Assembly: GCA_009768925.2 (NCBI GenBank)
Contig: VHIT02000011.1
Coordinates: 310,001-374,000, forward strand
Source: Cryptosporidium bovis
Lineage: Eukaryota; Apicomplexa; Conoidasida; Eucoccidiorida; Cryptosporidiidae
Reading direction: 5' to 3'
DNA: 64,000 nucleotides
Under the pieces are notes generated by a model, which was given only the letters and a program-made list of their open reading frames with translations, made no database searches and was not told where the DNA came from. Positions 38,385-47,656 of this stretch are shown piece by piece. A program made the position numbers and the translations under genes. Positions within the stretch are counted from its first letter, which is position 1, and each line of letters begins with the position of its first letter.

Positions 38385-40013
38385 ATGAGTATTGAAACCG
38401 TTTCAACATCTCCAAGTCCTCCAAATTCCCAAAGGAGCACTAAAAATCAGAAGTTTAACGAATATGTGAATTCTTTAGAAACTAACATAGATGAACATTT
38501 ATTTCAGAGAATAGTCCCGAGTTTGTATGGCTACTCATCACTACATGGTTGCATAGACCAATTAATTCCAACAAGTTATAAAATATTGGAAACGACAATA
38601 GGACTTTCACCACAAAGTTTAGGATTTTTAACTTTCTCCCAGAAGTTCTCACAGGGTTTTTTTACATTATTGAGTGGGATAATATGCGATAGATATATAG
38701 ACAAATTAAATCATTTAAATACGGTCGAAAATGAACCATTAGTGAATATTGAAAGCAATAAAATGAATGAAATTAGGGATATTCAGAGATACAAAGATTT
38801 TTCAATGATATGGCCTGCATATTTAATGATGATAACTACAATAGGTTGGGGAGTAGTCATGATATTGATGATATTTGCCACAAATATGTTTCAAATGTTA
38901 ATCCTTTTATGCGTGTTGGGAGTATTTATGTCACTAATGGGACCACTTACGCAATCAATAATAGGGACTTTTAATGATATAGGAAGAAGTGAACACTTTG
39001 GAAATATATTCTTGGCACAAAATATAGGTAGACTATTCTGTATTTCAGCAACAGCTAATATAATAAGTCAGTATTTTGACTTCAAATGGACACTTATAAT
39101 GTTCTCACTTCTTTCGTTTATATTTTCTGTGTACTTATATAAAGCCTTTATTTTATATTCATTTGGAAAAAATAATGCAAAAGACTTTTTATCACTCACG
39201 AATGAACATTTTCCACCAAACAAGGTGAATAATGCTCATTACTTGAGAAAAAGGAGTATGAGTGAATTAATGAGTGAATATTCATACATTATTTACAATA
39301 AAAGTGCATGGTTAATGCTATTTATGGGAATTGTAAATGGAATACCAAGGCATTCGCTTAGTTTTACAATGATGTGGTTGCAATATTGTGGTTTAAGCCC
39401 TTTGTTATCTACAATAGTTTATTCATCAAGTTGGATTTCAGCCATTTTAATTTCGCCGTTTGTTGGCAAAGCTTCAGATTACGTCGAATCATTGTATCCT
39501 TCAGTTGGAAGACAAATATTGGCACAATCGGCTATTTTTTTAAGAATCATTTTAATGTTGATACTACTAATATATATACCTTGGGGGAGCGATTATTTTT
39601 TGTTGTATCTAGTTGTAAGTGTATTAATAGGATTTATGGCAGGGTGGCCTGGGGTTGGTGCAGCTAGACCAATATTATGCCAAATTGTTGAGCCTCATCA
39701 CAGAGCAACTCTTTTTGCTATATTCTCGCTCTTCGAAACAATAGGATCTGCTTCATTCGGTGCTCCATTAGTTGGAATTCTTGCTCAAAACATTTTTGGT
39801 TATAATTTGTCGTTAAAAAAAGATATTGCTACTATCATTTCTAATAATGACCCAACTGAAATTAATATTCTCAAATCAAACGCAAATGCACTTGCCAATT
39901 CAATGATTTGTATGACCATCATACCTTGGATTCTAACAATAGTTTTATTTGGGTTGCTCAGGCTAACTTGTAAGGAAGATATGCAAAATGAAGGAAAGCA
40001 AGCTGAATATTGA
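38385..40013 (+). CDS. Major facilitator superfamily transporter
   Basis: 542 residues from ATG 38385 (a GTG precedes it). Twelve membrane helices can be counted. The loop-2 MFS signature region reads LTFSQKFSQGFFTLLSGIICDRY, with G..CDR as the degenerate G-x3-D-R/K-x-G-R motif. The equivalent loop in the second half reads FVGKASDYVESLYPSVGR. A long central loop separates the halves, as usual. Late helices are Gly-rich (IGFMAGWPGVGAARPI). The substrate cannot be inferred; the Spinster/NTT-like branch is only a guess. Cytosolic N-terminus of ~40 polar residues. Confidence 0.85.
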   Translation: MSIETVSTSPSPPNSQRSTKNQKFNEYVNSLETNIDEHLFQRIVPSLYGYSSLHGCIDQLIPTSYKILETTIGLSPQSLGFLTFSQKFSQGFFTLLSGIICDRYIDKLNHLNTVENEPLVNIESNKMNEIRDIQRYKDFSMIWPAYLMMITTIGWGVVMILMIFATNMFQMLILLCVLGVFMSLMGPLTQSIIGTFNDIGRSEHFGNIFLAQNIGRLFCISATANIISQYFDFKWTLIMFSLLSFIFSVYLYKAFILYSFGKNNAKDFLSLTNEHFPPNKVNNAHYLRKRSMSELMSEYSYIIYNKSAWLMLFMGIVNGIPRHSLSFTMMWLQYCGLSPLLSTIVYSSSWISAILISPFVGKASDYVESLYPSVGRQILAQSAIFLRIILMLILLIYIPWGSDYFLLYLVVSVLIGFMAGWPGVGAARPILCQIVEPHHRATLFAIFSLFETIGSASFGAPLVGILAQNIFGYNLSLKKDIATIISNNDPTEINILKSNANALANSMICMTIIPWILTIVLFGLLRLTCKEDMQNEGKQAEY

Positions 40014-40555
40014 CTTAGACATTATTAGAAAATCAATATTTTAATGCCGATAAACTCGTATTTTCCCCTGTCAAACGAATGAGAGCAAACACACATCCAA
40101 TTCCTCCCCTCAAGACTCTAAGTAACAGCATCCTCGGGAACTAGTTGGAAACAAGAAAGTGACAAGAAAAAAAACAAATAGAAACAGGTATCTAGTTTAC
40201 TTGAGAAATTATCATTCAAATTCGATTTGACAGTTACTTCTAATATTGTTCTATTATAAAGACACTTCATTCTCTATTCTGGAAATAAATTGGAGTTTAA
40301 ATTCCCATATTTACGTTCCTCTCAGTAACAGCATTAAATATAAGTAATGTACAATCGAGAAAAGGGAAATCGTCGAACTTTCGCGAACCCTCTGCATTTC
40401 ATCATTTAAGAATATTCAAAGTACTTTAGAAAAAAATGTATAAATAATAATTATGTCTACTTGAAATCTCTATTTTATTCTATCAATTTTTAAAGTTACC
40501 TCAGTGTCTATATTGGGAATGCTCGAAATACTTCAACTAATACAACTTAAATATT
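40014..40555. other. Convergent intergenic region, nothing recognised
   Basis: 542 bp between the MFS and calmodulin 3' ends. Moderately AT-rich, no open frame above 50 codons with an ATG noticed, no RNA signature. Confidence 0.4.
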
Positions 40556-41005
40556 TTATTTAGAAAGCATCATTTTCGTGAATTCTTCGTACATAATTTG
40601 ACCATCGCCATCAACATCAGCTTCCCTAATCATCTCATCAACTTCCTCGTCTGACAGTTTTTCGCCAAGGTTTGTCATCACATGTCTCAATTCAGCAGCG
40701 GAGATAAAACCATTGCCATCTCTATCAAAAACTTTAAATGCTTCGATTAATTCATCCTCAGTGTCCGTATCCTTCATTTTTCTTGCCATCAAACTTAGAA
40801 ACTCTGGGAAATCAATAGTTCCATTGCCATCAGCGTCGACCTCATTAATCATATCCAACAATTCTGCCTCAGTTGGATTTTGACCAAGAGATCTCATTAC
40901 TGTTCCCAATTCCTTTGTAGTAATGCTACCATCACCATCCTTGTCGAATAGTGAAAACGCCTCCTTGAATTCAGCTATTTGTTCTTCCGTTAATTGTTCT
41001 GCCAT
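40556..41005 (-). CDS. CAM: Calmodulin
   Basis: 149 residues, the canonical length, single exon. Four EF-hand loops: [36 protein letters not shown] and [12 protein letters not shown], each with all calcium ligands. The sequence begins [17 protein letters not shown] and differs from animal calmodulin at few positions. It is the universal Ca2+ sensor; in apicomplexans it regulates motility and secretion kinases. Convergent with the MFS gene. Confidence 0.99.
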   Translation of the reverse strand: MAEQLTEEQIAEFKEAFSLFDKDGDGSITTKELGTVMRSLGQNPTEAELLDMINEVDADGNGTIDFPEFLSLMARKMKDTDTEDELIEAFKVFDRDGNGFISAAELRHVMTNLGEKLSDEEVDEMIREADVDGDGQIMYEEFTKMMLSK

Positions 41006-41752
41006 CTTTTATTATTAGTTGCAAGAATTAATTTATGAACAGTCTCAAGATATTGCAGTAGATAAACCCAATTCTAGAGTCCAAAACAGAACTCGTAATT
41101 ATTCTATTTCCTAATCGGCACTAAATTTGGAGCAAAAAATATATTCGCTTGTTTTTCAAACAACTTGAAAAAAAACAAATATGCTATTTATTTCCCTATG
41201 TTCCTCTTATTTGATTTTCTAATTTCTTGGATTTAACCCTTTTTCCTTTTCAGCTAGTTAAAATACATATAAATCGAATATTATGTATAGGTGTGTGTCA
41301 TACGTACAGTCTACTCTATATAGTAGGCGGGAACCAATGGACGATCCAAAGTCGAAAGCTAGAAGGAATAAAAAGTTGAAGGGGAGAAGAGAGATGTAAT
41401 GAAATAAATAGAGATAATGGCAAAATACTTATCATGTTGATCCTATAAGCGGTCATCTACAGTGAGTAAAGTAGTAAAAAAATCATTGAGTGAATCAGTC
41501 AATGATAGTAATATCTATGAATCTATTCTTCCTTTGTTACTTGTCCAAACGCTCAAATTACTGTTGTAATAGCCCTCACTCCGAAGTGCTAAATAAGGAA
41601 ATAGCAGTGGCAGCAACAGTAATGAGAGTGGAGCAACATTAGATATATAAAATCAATAGATACATATGGCTCTTTAGTTTCGATTTCCGCTTCTGATTAG
41701 CTTCTAAGAGATTTGTCTGACCAAAACACGTTTAAAATTCAATGCAAGTTCC
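41006..41752. promoter_or_regulatory. Calmodulin upstream region with a GGCGGGAA site
   Basis: 747 bp. TAGGCGGGAACC, with GGCGGGAA at 41326-41333, is a classical E2F consensus about 325 bp upstream of the calmodulin ATG. Short plus-strand frames between 41336 and 41654 can be chained into a spliced model only with a poor acceptor, so they are not called. Confidence 0.4.
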
Positions 41753-42091
41753 TCAAGCTCCGTGTATCTTTATCTCGTCAGGTGTAACAATATTCTCGCT
41801 AACTAAGAATCTCGCAACGTTGTGACGATGATCTCCTTGAATCTGAAGGATAGGTCCATGCTCGGGGTCGTCAATTATTGTACCATTACAGCTGAAGTTC
41901 TTCTTGAAAGCTTTTAGCAATCTTTTCAAGTCGAACTCAACACTTAGTCCCTGTACAGTTGTCAAACTCTTCTTTCCATTACGCTGTTGGTTCCTAATGT
42001 GAACGTAACTAGACGAACTCTTACCAACTTCTGAAAGTGCGTCTACAACAAATGGTGTGGGTATTCCAACTGTATCTGAAGATGAGGCCAT
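41753..42091 (-). CDS. SUI1: Translation initiation factor eIF1 (SUI1)
   Basis: 112 residues from the ATG at 42091; the frame continues upstream only through non-ATG codons. SUI1 fold: YVHIRNQQRNGKKSLTTVQGL, FDLKRLLKAFKKNFSCNGTI, LQIQGDHRHNVARFLV. The basic RNGKKSLTTVQGL loop is the part that contacts the 40S P site during start-codon selection. Length and motifs are normal. The upstream region holds GGCGCC 120 bp from the ATG. Confidence 0.96.
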   Translation of the reverse strand: MASSSDTVGIPTPFVVDALSEVGKSSSSYVHIRNQQRNGKKSLTTVQGLSVEFDLKRLLKAFKKNFSCNGTIIDDPEHGPILQIQGDHRHNVARFLVSENIVTPDEIKIHGA

Positions 42092-42727
42092 ACAAATTAA
42101 GTTCAAACTCAAAGAGAATCTACACTAGAATAAAAATATATCCTTTTATTTGGGGTGAAACGAGGAGACGCGGCCATGAATGCCGCTATGGACCCTCTTC
42201 TTGGTTATTTGGCGCCTACAACTTCTTCATTAACAACAAACTTTACGGTTTATATGTACTGTCTAAATACTATTTTACTTATCTATTATTATAATAATTT
42301 GGATAGTGAACGCCCACTTTGGAAGAAAATCTTAAAAAATACTTGGCGGTAATTTTGCCACTTGATATTGTGTACACTTCACGTTGTGAGAAAAACTTAT
42401 TTTTTTAGAGAAAGGAATAATTAAGATAGTGGAAAGAGAAAACAGGATAGATTGTTAGAGTGTTTGTGTGTATATATTAGTTTGAGTGAGTCTATAGTTT
42501 CTATCTACTTCGTATATCACAAATTGCGAGCTGTTTTTGGATGAATTAATTCCAAGTATTATACGGGAATAGTTTCAATAGTAGTGATTTTTATGCTGCA
42601 TCGTGAAAACGTAGTGTTTTCGTGCCGATTTGCTTGTATTGGGCAAGTTTTTAGTGCGAAGCTCAATTTTGTGTAGAGGGCTTATCCCTAGCTTCCTTGA
42701 GCAGAGTTTAGGGTTCCTAAATGTAGG
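42092..42727. promoter_or_regulatory. eIF1 promoter and hairpin-rich stretch after TVP23
   Basis: 636 bp. GGCGCC at 42211-42216 lies 120 bp upstream of the eIF1 ATG. A 58-codon plus-strand frame (42176-42352) overlaps this element and is not called. From about 42600 to 42727 the DNA is less AT-rich. It holds hairpins: 42602-42610/42616-42624, 42677-42680/42686-42689, and a perfect 6-bp stem with a 3-nt loop (TTTAGG-GTT-CCTAAA, 42707-42721) directly after the TVP23 stop. Confidence 0.4.
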
Positions 42728-43390
42728 TTACACAATATTTTGTGCATTGTTCACTAATGTTCTTATGGCTAGGTTGGTGATCCAGTCTTTTTGATTGCTT
42801 TGAGATGATCCTGCACACTTTGTATAACCAATCAAATTGGTAAAAGACAAAGTAATTGCAATTATAGAAAGCGACATCCATTTTAATTTAAACGAAACAA
42901 CTTGCAATATAAATATAGATATCCATATAAAAGTCCATATATATGTAACACCCCAAAAAATACTTTTGTCAGCACTAGAACTGCCTCCATTTTTCGTTTC
43001 GCTCTGATTGTCGGTCTCGAACATCCAAATGGTTTCACCATCCTTTGATATTTCGTACCACCATCTCATTCTAATTAGAATTCTCCCAGTGACATTTTTA
43101 ACTGTCCAAAAATCCAGCGATAACAAAATACTCGTTAGGGAGAATGACAAAATAAAACTATTTTTTGAAAAAAAATGGAAAAAAAGAGGGCCAAACATGA
43201 ATGATATGAATGATAGAATTTTAAAAATCACATGAAACAAACAAATAGTCGGATGACTCGTTGAACCCAAAAAACTTGAAATTATTGGTGTGTTGGTTGC
43301 ATCTTCATTCATCATTGCATTTTTGTTGTTTATTGAGTGGGAATCTAAAGGACCGGAAATATTGTTCGGTCTTACAAATTCCAGCTCCAT
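42728..43390 (-). CDS. TVP23: Golgi membrane protein TVP23 (DUF846)
   Basis: 220 residues with four membrane helices. The family blocks are clear: TSHPTICLFHVIFKILSFISF, LSLDFWTVKNVTGRILIRMRWW, DGETIWMFE, SIFWGVTYIWTFIWISIFIL and TNLIGYTKC. TVP23/FAM18 proteins reside in late Golgi vesicles and act in vesicle trafficking with YIP family partners. The N-terminal ~40 residues are polar. Divergent from PIG-P with 296 bp between starts. Confidence 0.93.
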   Translation of the reverse strand: MELEFVRPNNISGPLDSHSINNKNAMMNEDATNTPIISSFLGSTSHPTICLFHVIFKILSFISFMFGPLFFHFFSKNSFILSFSLTSILLSLDFWTVKNVTGRILIRMRWWYEISKDGETIWMFETDNQSETKNGGSSSADKSIFWGVTYIWTFIWISIFILQVVSFKLKWMSLSIIAITLSFTNLIGYTKCAGSSQSNQKDWITNLAIRTLVNNAQNIV

Positions 43391-43686
43391 GTTTACCTTT
43401 TTTATGTCCTTATATGTGAAAAAAACGGTTTATTTATTCTCATGAATTTATTTGCTACTTTTCCACTAACATCAATTTTAATAAAGTGCCTCTAAAGTCT
43501 ATTACCGCACAAATGCTTTTCATGTGTAAATAAGAACGTAAATTTAATGTAGCCGTTTTTGAAAATATTTATAGATATTTACCTTTATATATACATATAT
43601 AAAAGCAAATATATTATATTTGCTTGAATCTAGGATAATTCAGTCTTTTTTTAGGTTCTTTGAAAAATTAAATAAACAACATAGGA

Positions 43687-44468
43687 ATGAGTGTAAATGT
43701 ACCAGCAGCTGACATTTCAAGTTTTGTTAGCTGGATTTTAAGTTGGATTTCACTTGGTAAGTATAAAGTGTACTAATATTGAGGTGATACTGTCATGCAG
43801 TGCCTGCATTCAATAGTATTAGTTAGTATTATTTGCATGCACTTAATTATGTTATCACCCCTTGAAGATTAGTACTTACTACGTTTATAAGAACATTAAT
43901 TCCATAGCAACTGATTTTTCATCTTCCAGGAGTATACCTGTGCTGGATGTTTGTACCAGATGAATACTTAAATAGGGTGAATATAACATATTATCCGGAC
44001 AGAATGTGGGGTGTGACATTCCCAGTGTACTTTTTTTTCCTACTAATAATTTCAGTGGTCGCTTATAATTGTATATCATTAATATGCATGAAGCCTTCAA
44101 ACTCCTTAGATTTAATTATGGACGAATCAACGAGATACATTGATCTTTCCTTGTTATATAAATTCAATGATCTCAGTTTAATTAAATCAATTTGTAAATC
44201 AACAGTAAACATATATTTGATGGTGAATGAAAAAGCAGATACAAAGGTTATCGAGAAAAACAGCAACGAAGAAAGGTACGGTAGTTTTATAGATCCGAAA
44301 AGTTTATGTATAAAGGAAGTATTCAACAAGGAAGGGGTTAAATTAGACCTTGTTCATTTAAATAATGATATCGATTCACTAATAAATCACGACAAGTCAA
44401 TTCCGGTAGCAGATCTACCACTTCCATTAGTATGTGAAATAATTTATTCAAATAATTTCCTTAAATAG
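43687..44468 (+). CDS. PIGP: GPI N-acetylglucosaminyltransferase subunit P (PIG-P), two exons
   Basis: Exon 1 is 43687-43756 and exon 2 is 43930-44468, with a 173-bp intron (GTAAGT...CTTCCAG); 202 residues. The splice restores the first PIG-P helix: SWISLGVYLCWMFVPDEYL, then ITYYPDRMWGVTFPVYFFFLL as the second, the pattern of two helices around Y.P..YW. PIG-P is part of the ER enzyme that transfers GlcNAc to phosphatidylinositol, the first step of GPI-anchor synthesis. GPI anchors matter for many apicomplexan surface proteins. The soluble C-terminal ~120 residues are longer than in fungi. Confidence 0.9.
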
Positions 44469-44518
44469 ATAATTATCTAACTTTTCCCTAATAAGATGAG
44501 GTTTTTTTCATTCTTTTA

Positions 44519-45400
44519 TCATGATATAAATGTCAGCACGTTTCTAAAAGATATAGAAATTGTGTCAAACATTTTTGGTATTCTATATGGACACGAGTTT
44601 TCGTAACATGGCTGAACAATTTCGTTATTTGCATATCTTCTGCTGACAAATCCATTTGAAAAACCTTTACCCCAAACTTTAGAGTCCAATCTAAACGATA
44701 ATGGAGTGAATTGTTTTAATATATTTTGTGGACCCCTGCTTTCATAATGGATTACACCCCACTCTCCCTTTTTATACAAGTCACGTATTGTGTACCAACC
44801 ATATAACATCCTATCCCCCTTTATACAATAACTCTTAAACTTTGAACATGGAAAATAGTTGTCCTCAAGAACATTTAAAACAAATCCGGTATCCAAAAGT
44901 GGCAGCGGATTTTCTGTTGCCTCGTGTTTTGGTATTATTGATTGAACAAGTTTATAACCTATTATGTCTAAGTTCCTTACATGATAAAACGACGCTATTC
45001 TTTTTTGGTTATTTGGATCATAAACGTATATCACACCATCCATTGTTCTAGTTAAACAATATGCATTTAGTGTATCCGGCTGCACCGGTTGTAACTTGAA
45101 AACTGGTACAAGTGAAAATACATTACCAGTATTTGTACACTGCGGCATGTTTATTAAGTCAATGTCAGTCATACTGTTAAAGTACTCCAGTGAGTTTATC
45201 TCCATGCTCTCAATCTCTTCTTGAGTAATTCCCCATATCTTCCTATATACATCGTAACTGTTATCCGGGGGCAGGTCACCTCCAGAAACTATTGGTAGAT
45301 TAATGTCAGATTGGAAATTCAATACATTAACTACTTCACTAGTAGCCATTTCCAAACCTAGAGCCAAAATAATCTTCAAAAGGGTACCAAATAAAGCCAT
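44519..45400 (-). CDS. Secreted protein, function unknown
   Basis: 293 residues from ATG 45400; the frame extends upstream only via non-ATG codons. Signal peptide MALFGTLLKIILALGLEMATS. The mature part has about eight cysteines, several paired in loops (YFPCSKFKSYC; VQPCYENSCPY), suggesting disulfides. It has strand-rich stretches such as LNAYCLTRTMDGVIYVYD and GDRMLYGWYTIRDLY. No domain recognised. There is no C-terminal anchor, so it is likely released or lumenal. Possibly genus-specific. Confidence 0.78.
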   Translation of the reverse strand: MALFGTLLKIILALGLEMATSEVVNVLNFQSDINLPIVSGGDLPPDNSYDVYRKIWGITQEEIESMEINSLEYFNSMTDIDLINMPQCTNTGNVFSLVPVFKLQPVQPDTLNAYCLTRTMDGVIYVYDPNNQKRIASFYHVRNLDIIGYKLVQSIIPKHEATENPLPLLDTGFVLNVLEDNYFPCSKFKSYCIKGDRMLYGWYTIRDLYKKGEWGVIHYESRGPQNILKQFTPLSFRLDSKVWGKGFSNGFVSRRYANNEIVQPCYENSCPYRIPKMFDTISISFRNVLTFIS

Positions 45401-45749
45401 TTTCAGTCGAACGATAAATTCAAAAAGGATATATATATTGAAAAACAAAGACTTTTGGTCTAATATCACTTAAATATTGAGAACAAAAACTAGGTATCAA
45501 CAATTATTAAACTAATAGTATTAAACAATATAACACTTTAGTCCAGGCCTAACATTCAAAAATTAATTTTCTACTCATTTAAAACAGTTTTTATATATTA
45601 TTTTCAACAAACCTGGAAATAATTGTAATTTACTACGCCACGAGCATATTTATTAATTAATAAATACAAAGTCTCATGTATTAGGGGTGATATTTTCATC
45701 TCAAGTTACATCAGATATCAATTTTTATTAGTTTGATATAAGAAATTTA
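45401..45749. other. Intergenic region, nothing recognised
   Basis: 349 bp between the secreted-protein start and the proteasome subunit stop. AT-rich with no GGCGCC element and no coding frame worth naming. Confidence 0.4.
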
Positions 45750-46382
45750 CTATAGATTTGGAACATCTTCACCAGGAACGACGGACTCGGCTACTCCATC
45801 ATTGTTGATAACTATAATTCTAATGATTCCTCCAGATGAGGAATCCCTAAACATTGCATGTGAAACTAGTTCTCTTGCAAATAACTTGCATTCGTCCAGG
45901 TCCATATCTGAGTGATATCTCGAATCGAGGGTGGAGTAAATATATGCTGAGCCCGAACCCGATATAGCATATGAGCTCTCTATTAGTGTACCACCCAATG
46001 GAACTCTGAATATTTTAAATTCACCATTCGGATCCATTCCAGCTATTATTATATCGGCAACCAAGTGTTCTTTATTCTGATATGATATCAATCTTGCCAC
46101 TGATGCAACCGACTTTACTTTTGTATCTTCACCTGTCTCAAGTTCATGATCTTTTATTATTCTTCTGAGATATCTGGAAATTGTTTGAGTATCAGCTGCA
46201 GACCCAGAACGACACATAAATACCTTTTCTGTTATTTGAGTTATTTTTCTTGCTGCTCTAGATACAACAATTGTACCGGTAGATGTACGCCCATCTGCAG
46301 CGAGAACAATTCCATTCTTATATTTTAAGGCAACTATAGTGGTACCCGTCTCCACCTCACCGTTCATAAATTCCTGCTCCAT
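45750..46382 (-). CDS. 20S proteasome subunit beta-1
   Basis: 210 residues. A short propeptide (about 12 residues) ends ..VETG, followed by the catalytic Thr in TTIVALKYKNGIVLAADGRTSTG. The mature Thr1, Asp17 (AADGRT) and Lys33 (ARKITQ) equivalents are all visible, and FMCRSGSAADTQ is typical of beta-1 (PSMB6/Pre3). The end ..GDSSSGG-like stretch (RDSSSGGIIRI) also fits. This is the caspase-like subunit of the 20S core. Normal length. Confidence 0.93.
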   Translation of the reverse strand: MEQEFMNGEVETGTTIVALKYKNGIVLAADGRTSTGTIVVSRAARKITQITEKVFMCRSGSAADTQTISRYLRRIIKDHELETGEDTKVKSVASVARLISYQNKEHLVADIIIAGMDPNGEFKIFRVPLGGTLIESSYAISGSGSAYIYSTLDSRYHSDMDLDECKLFARELVSHAMFRDSSSGGIIRIIVINNDGVAESVVPGEDVPNL

Positions 46383-46491
46383 ATTTTATAAATTAACTCG
46401 CTGTGAACTACCTAAAAAGCTTTATTTACTCTTCCTTCTTGTTTCAACAGTTTGCAACAATGTTAAATAAAGTGCGCTAATGAGGTTCAAA

Positions 46492-46647
46492 ATGGCTAAT
46501 AAAGTAATTGAGCGGATTGTGGAAAAGTGCAGAAAAAATAATGATAATTTGCAACAGTATAACATTAAAATAAGAATATCATCATTTTTAGTCATAACAG
46601 ACTTGTATAAAAACTATAAACTGAAATGTGTAACTGTAAACTCTTAG
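46492..46647 (+). CDS. Candidate small protein (51 aa), unconfirmed
   Basis: An ATG-started frame between the divergent proteasome beta-1 start (109 bp away) and the convergent CCDC124 stop (65 bp away). The protein begins MANKVIERIVEKCRKNN and is a charged amphipathic helix followed by a more hydrophobic middle (IRISSFLVITDLY). The layout suits a real short gene, but it is below usual annotation cut-offs, no family is recognised, and chance frames of this length do occur in such DNA. Confidence 0.4.
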   Translation: MANKVIERIVEKCRKNNDNLQQYNIKIRISSFLVITDLYKNYKLKCVTVNS

Positions 46648-46712
46648 ATAGTACACAAGGCTTGAAGGCAACCTAATATGAACCTTTGTGTGTAAATTCA
46701 TCGCAGAGTGTT

Positions 46713-47381
46713 TTAAGTATTCTCATTGAGTGGGTTCTCCGGAGCTTTTTTCCACATTTTTTGTAGTAGTTGCAACAACTGAGATCTTTTGAATGTGGGA
46801 TGCTCTTTTTTTAATATTGGAAGATTATTATCTACATAGGACAGCCATGCTGCCTTTTGGCGCTTCTCCGGATGTTTATCTACACTGACTTCGTTCATTG
46901 TTAACAATGATACTGCATCGTCTAGAGTTGAAGCTGTTATGTATTCGATATTATTTTCTTGGGACTTCATCCTCATCTCTTTGTCTATTTTGTTCGGATT
47001 TTCAACGAGCAAATCATCGTATCCAGAGTCATTTTGGCTATTAGAGGCACTTGAAGATGACTTCATTGCGAACATAAGAGTTCTTTTTGCAATTTCCGCT
47101 CTTGTTAGCTTGCTTCCTGTGTTAACTTTCGCCTTATTAGAAACAAATTTCGCATCCTCCTCTTCGTACAATTTTTTTAATTCCTGCTTTCTTTGGTTTT
47201 TCTCCTCTTGCTTGTTTAGCAAGTCCTTCTTTCTTTCCAATTTTCTGTTTGCATGCTTATCATCGTCTTTCCACTTCTCCGCTTCTATTCTTTCCTCTTC
47301 TTTCCTTTTTTTTTCAAGTGCAGCTGCCAATTTTCTCTCCCTGGCCTCCAATGCCTTTTGATTCACTCCTCCATAACCCAT
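46713..47381 (-). CDS. CCDC124: CCDC124 family ribosome-associated protein
   Basis: 222 residues from ATG 47381 (earlier codons in the frame lack an ATG). A basic coiled N-terminus (KALEARERKLAAALEKKRKEE) contains the signature WKDDDKHANRK. The C-terminal globular part has STLDDAVSLLT, DKHPEKRQKAAWLSYVDNNLPILKKEHP and LQLLQKMWKKAPENPLN, all matching CCDC124, the homolog of yeast Lso2. These proteins bind ribosomes in stress or dormancy and sit in the tRNA/intersubunit region. A role in dormant oocyst ribosomes would be attractive but is inference. Confidence 0.92.
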   Translation of the reverse strand: MGYGGVNQKALEARERKLAAALEKKRKEEERIEAEKWKDDDKHANRKLERKKDLLNKQEEKNQRKQELKKLYEEEDAKFVSNKAKVNTGSKLTRAEIAKRTLMFAMKSSSSASNSQNDSGYDDLLVENPNKIDKEMRMKSQENNIEYITASTLDDAVSLLTMNEVSVDKHPEKRQKAAWLSYVDNNLPILKKEHPTFKRSQLLQLLQKMWKKAPENPLNENT

Positions 47382-47532
47382 TCTGAGGTCCTTGTACAAT
47401 GCACCAAATAACAAACAAAAAACGTACACTTCGTATAAAAATAAATATTGTTAAAGAAGAGAAAGTTAAGTGGAGCAAAAAGGGTACGGTTATTTAAGTC
47501 AGGCTTAACTTAAAATTATCCAATTAGGCTGC

Positions 47533-47538
47533 GGCGCC
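47533..47538. promoter_or_regulatory. GGCGCC site upstream of CCDC124
   Basis: GCGGCGCCG, 152 bp upstream of the CCDC124 ATG, is the only GC-rich spot in the 275-bp gap before the BRE1 stop. Confidence 0.45.
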
Positions 47539-47656
47539 GTTTTTCATTGTCTAGGGAAATTACATGCATAGACTTTAATACATGAAATAAACAAGTAACA
47601 TTTAAAATTTAAAGTGGTGGAAAGATATAGTGTTAATATAAAATGATAAAATAATT

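Noticed and set aside
41336-41654. Chain of short plus-strand frames upstream of calmodulin (a basic 20-codon frame, a 35-codon frame, a short Ser/Asn-rich end)
   Set aside because: Exon 1 to exon 2 can be joined in frame only with a poor TGAG acceptor, and the ATG begins 3 nt after an E2F-like site. Not enough support.
42176-42352. 58-codon ATG frame between eIF1 and TVP23
   Set aside because: It runs straight through the GGCGCC element in what must be the eIF1 promoter; no recognisable domain. Left as unlikely rather than impossible.
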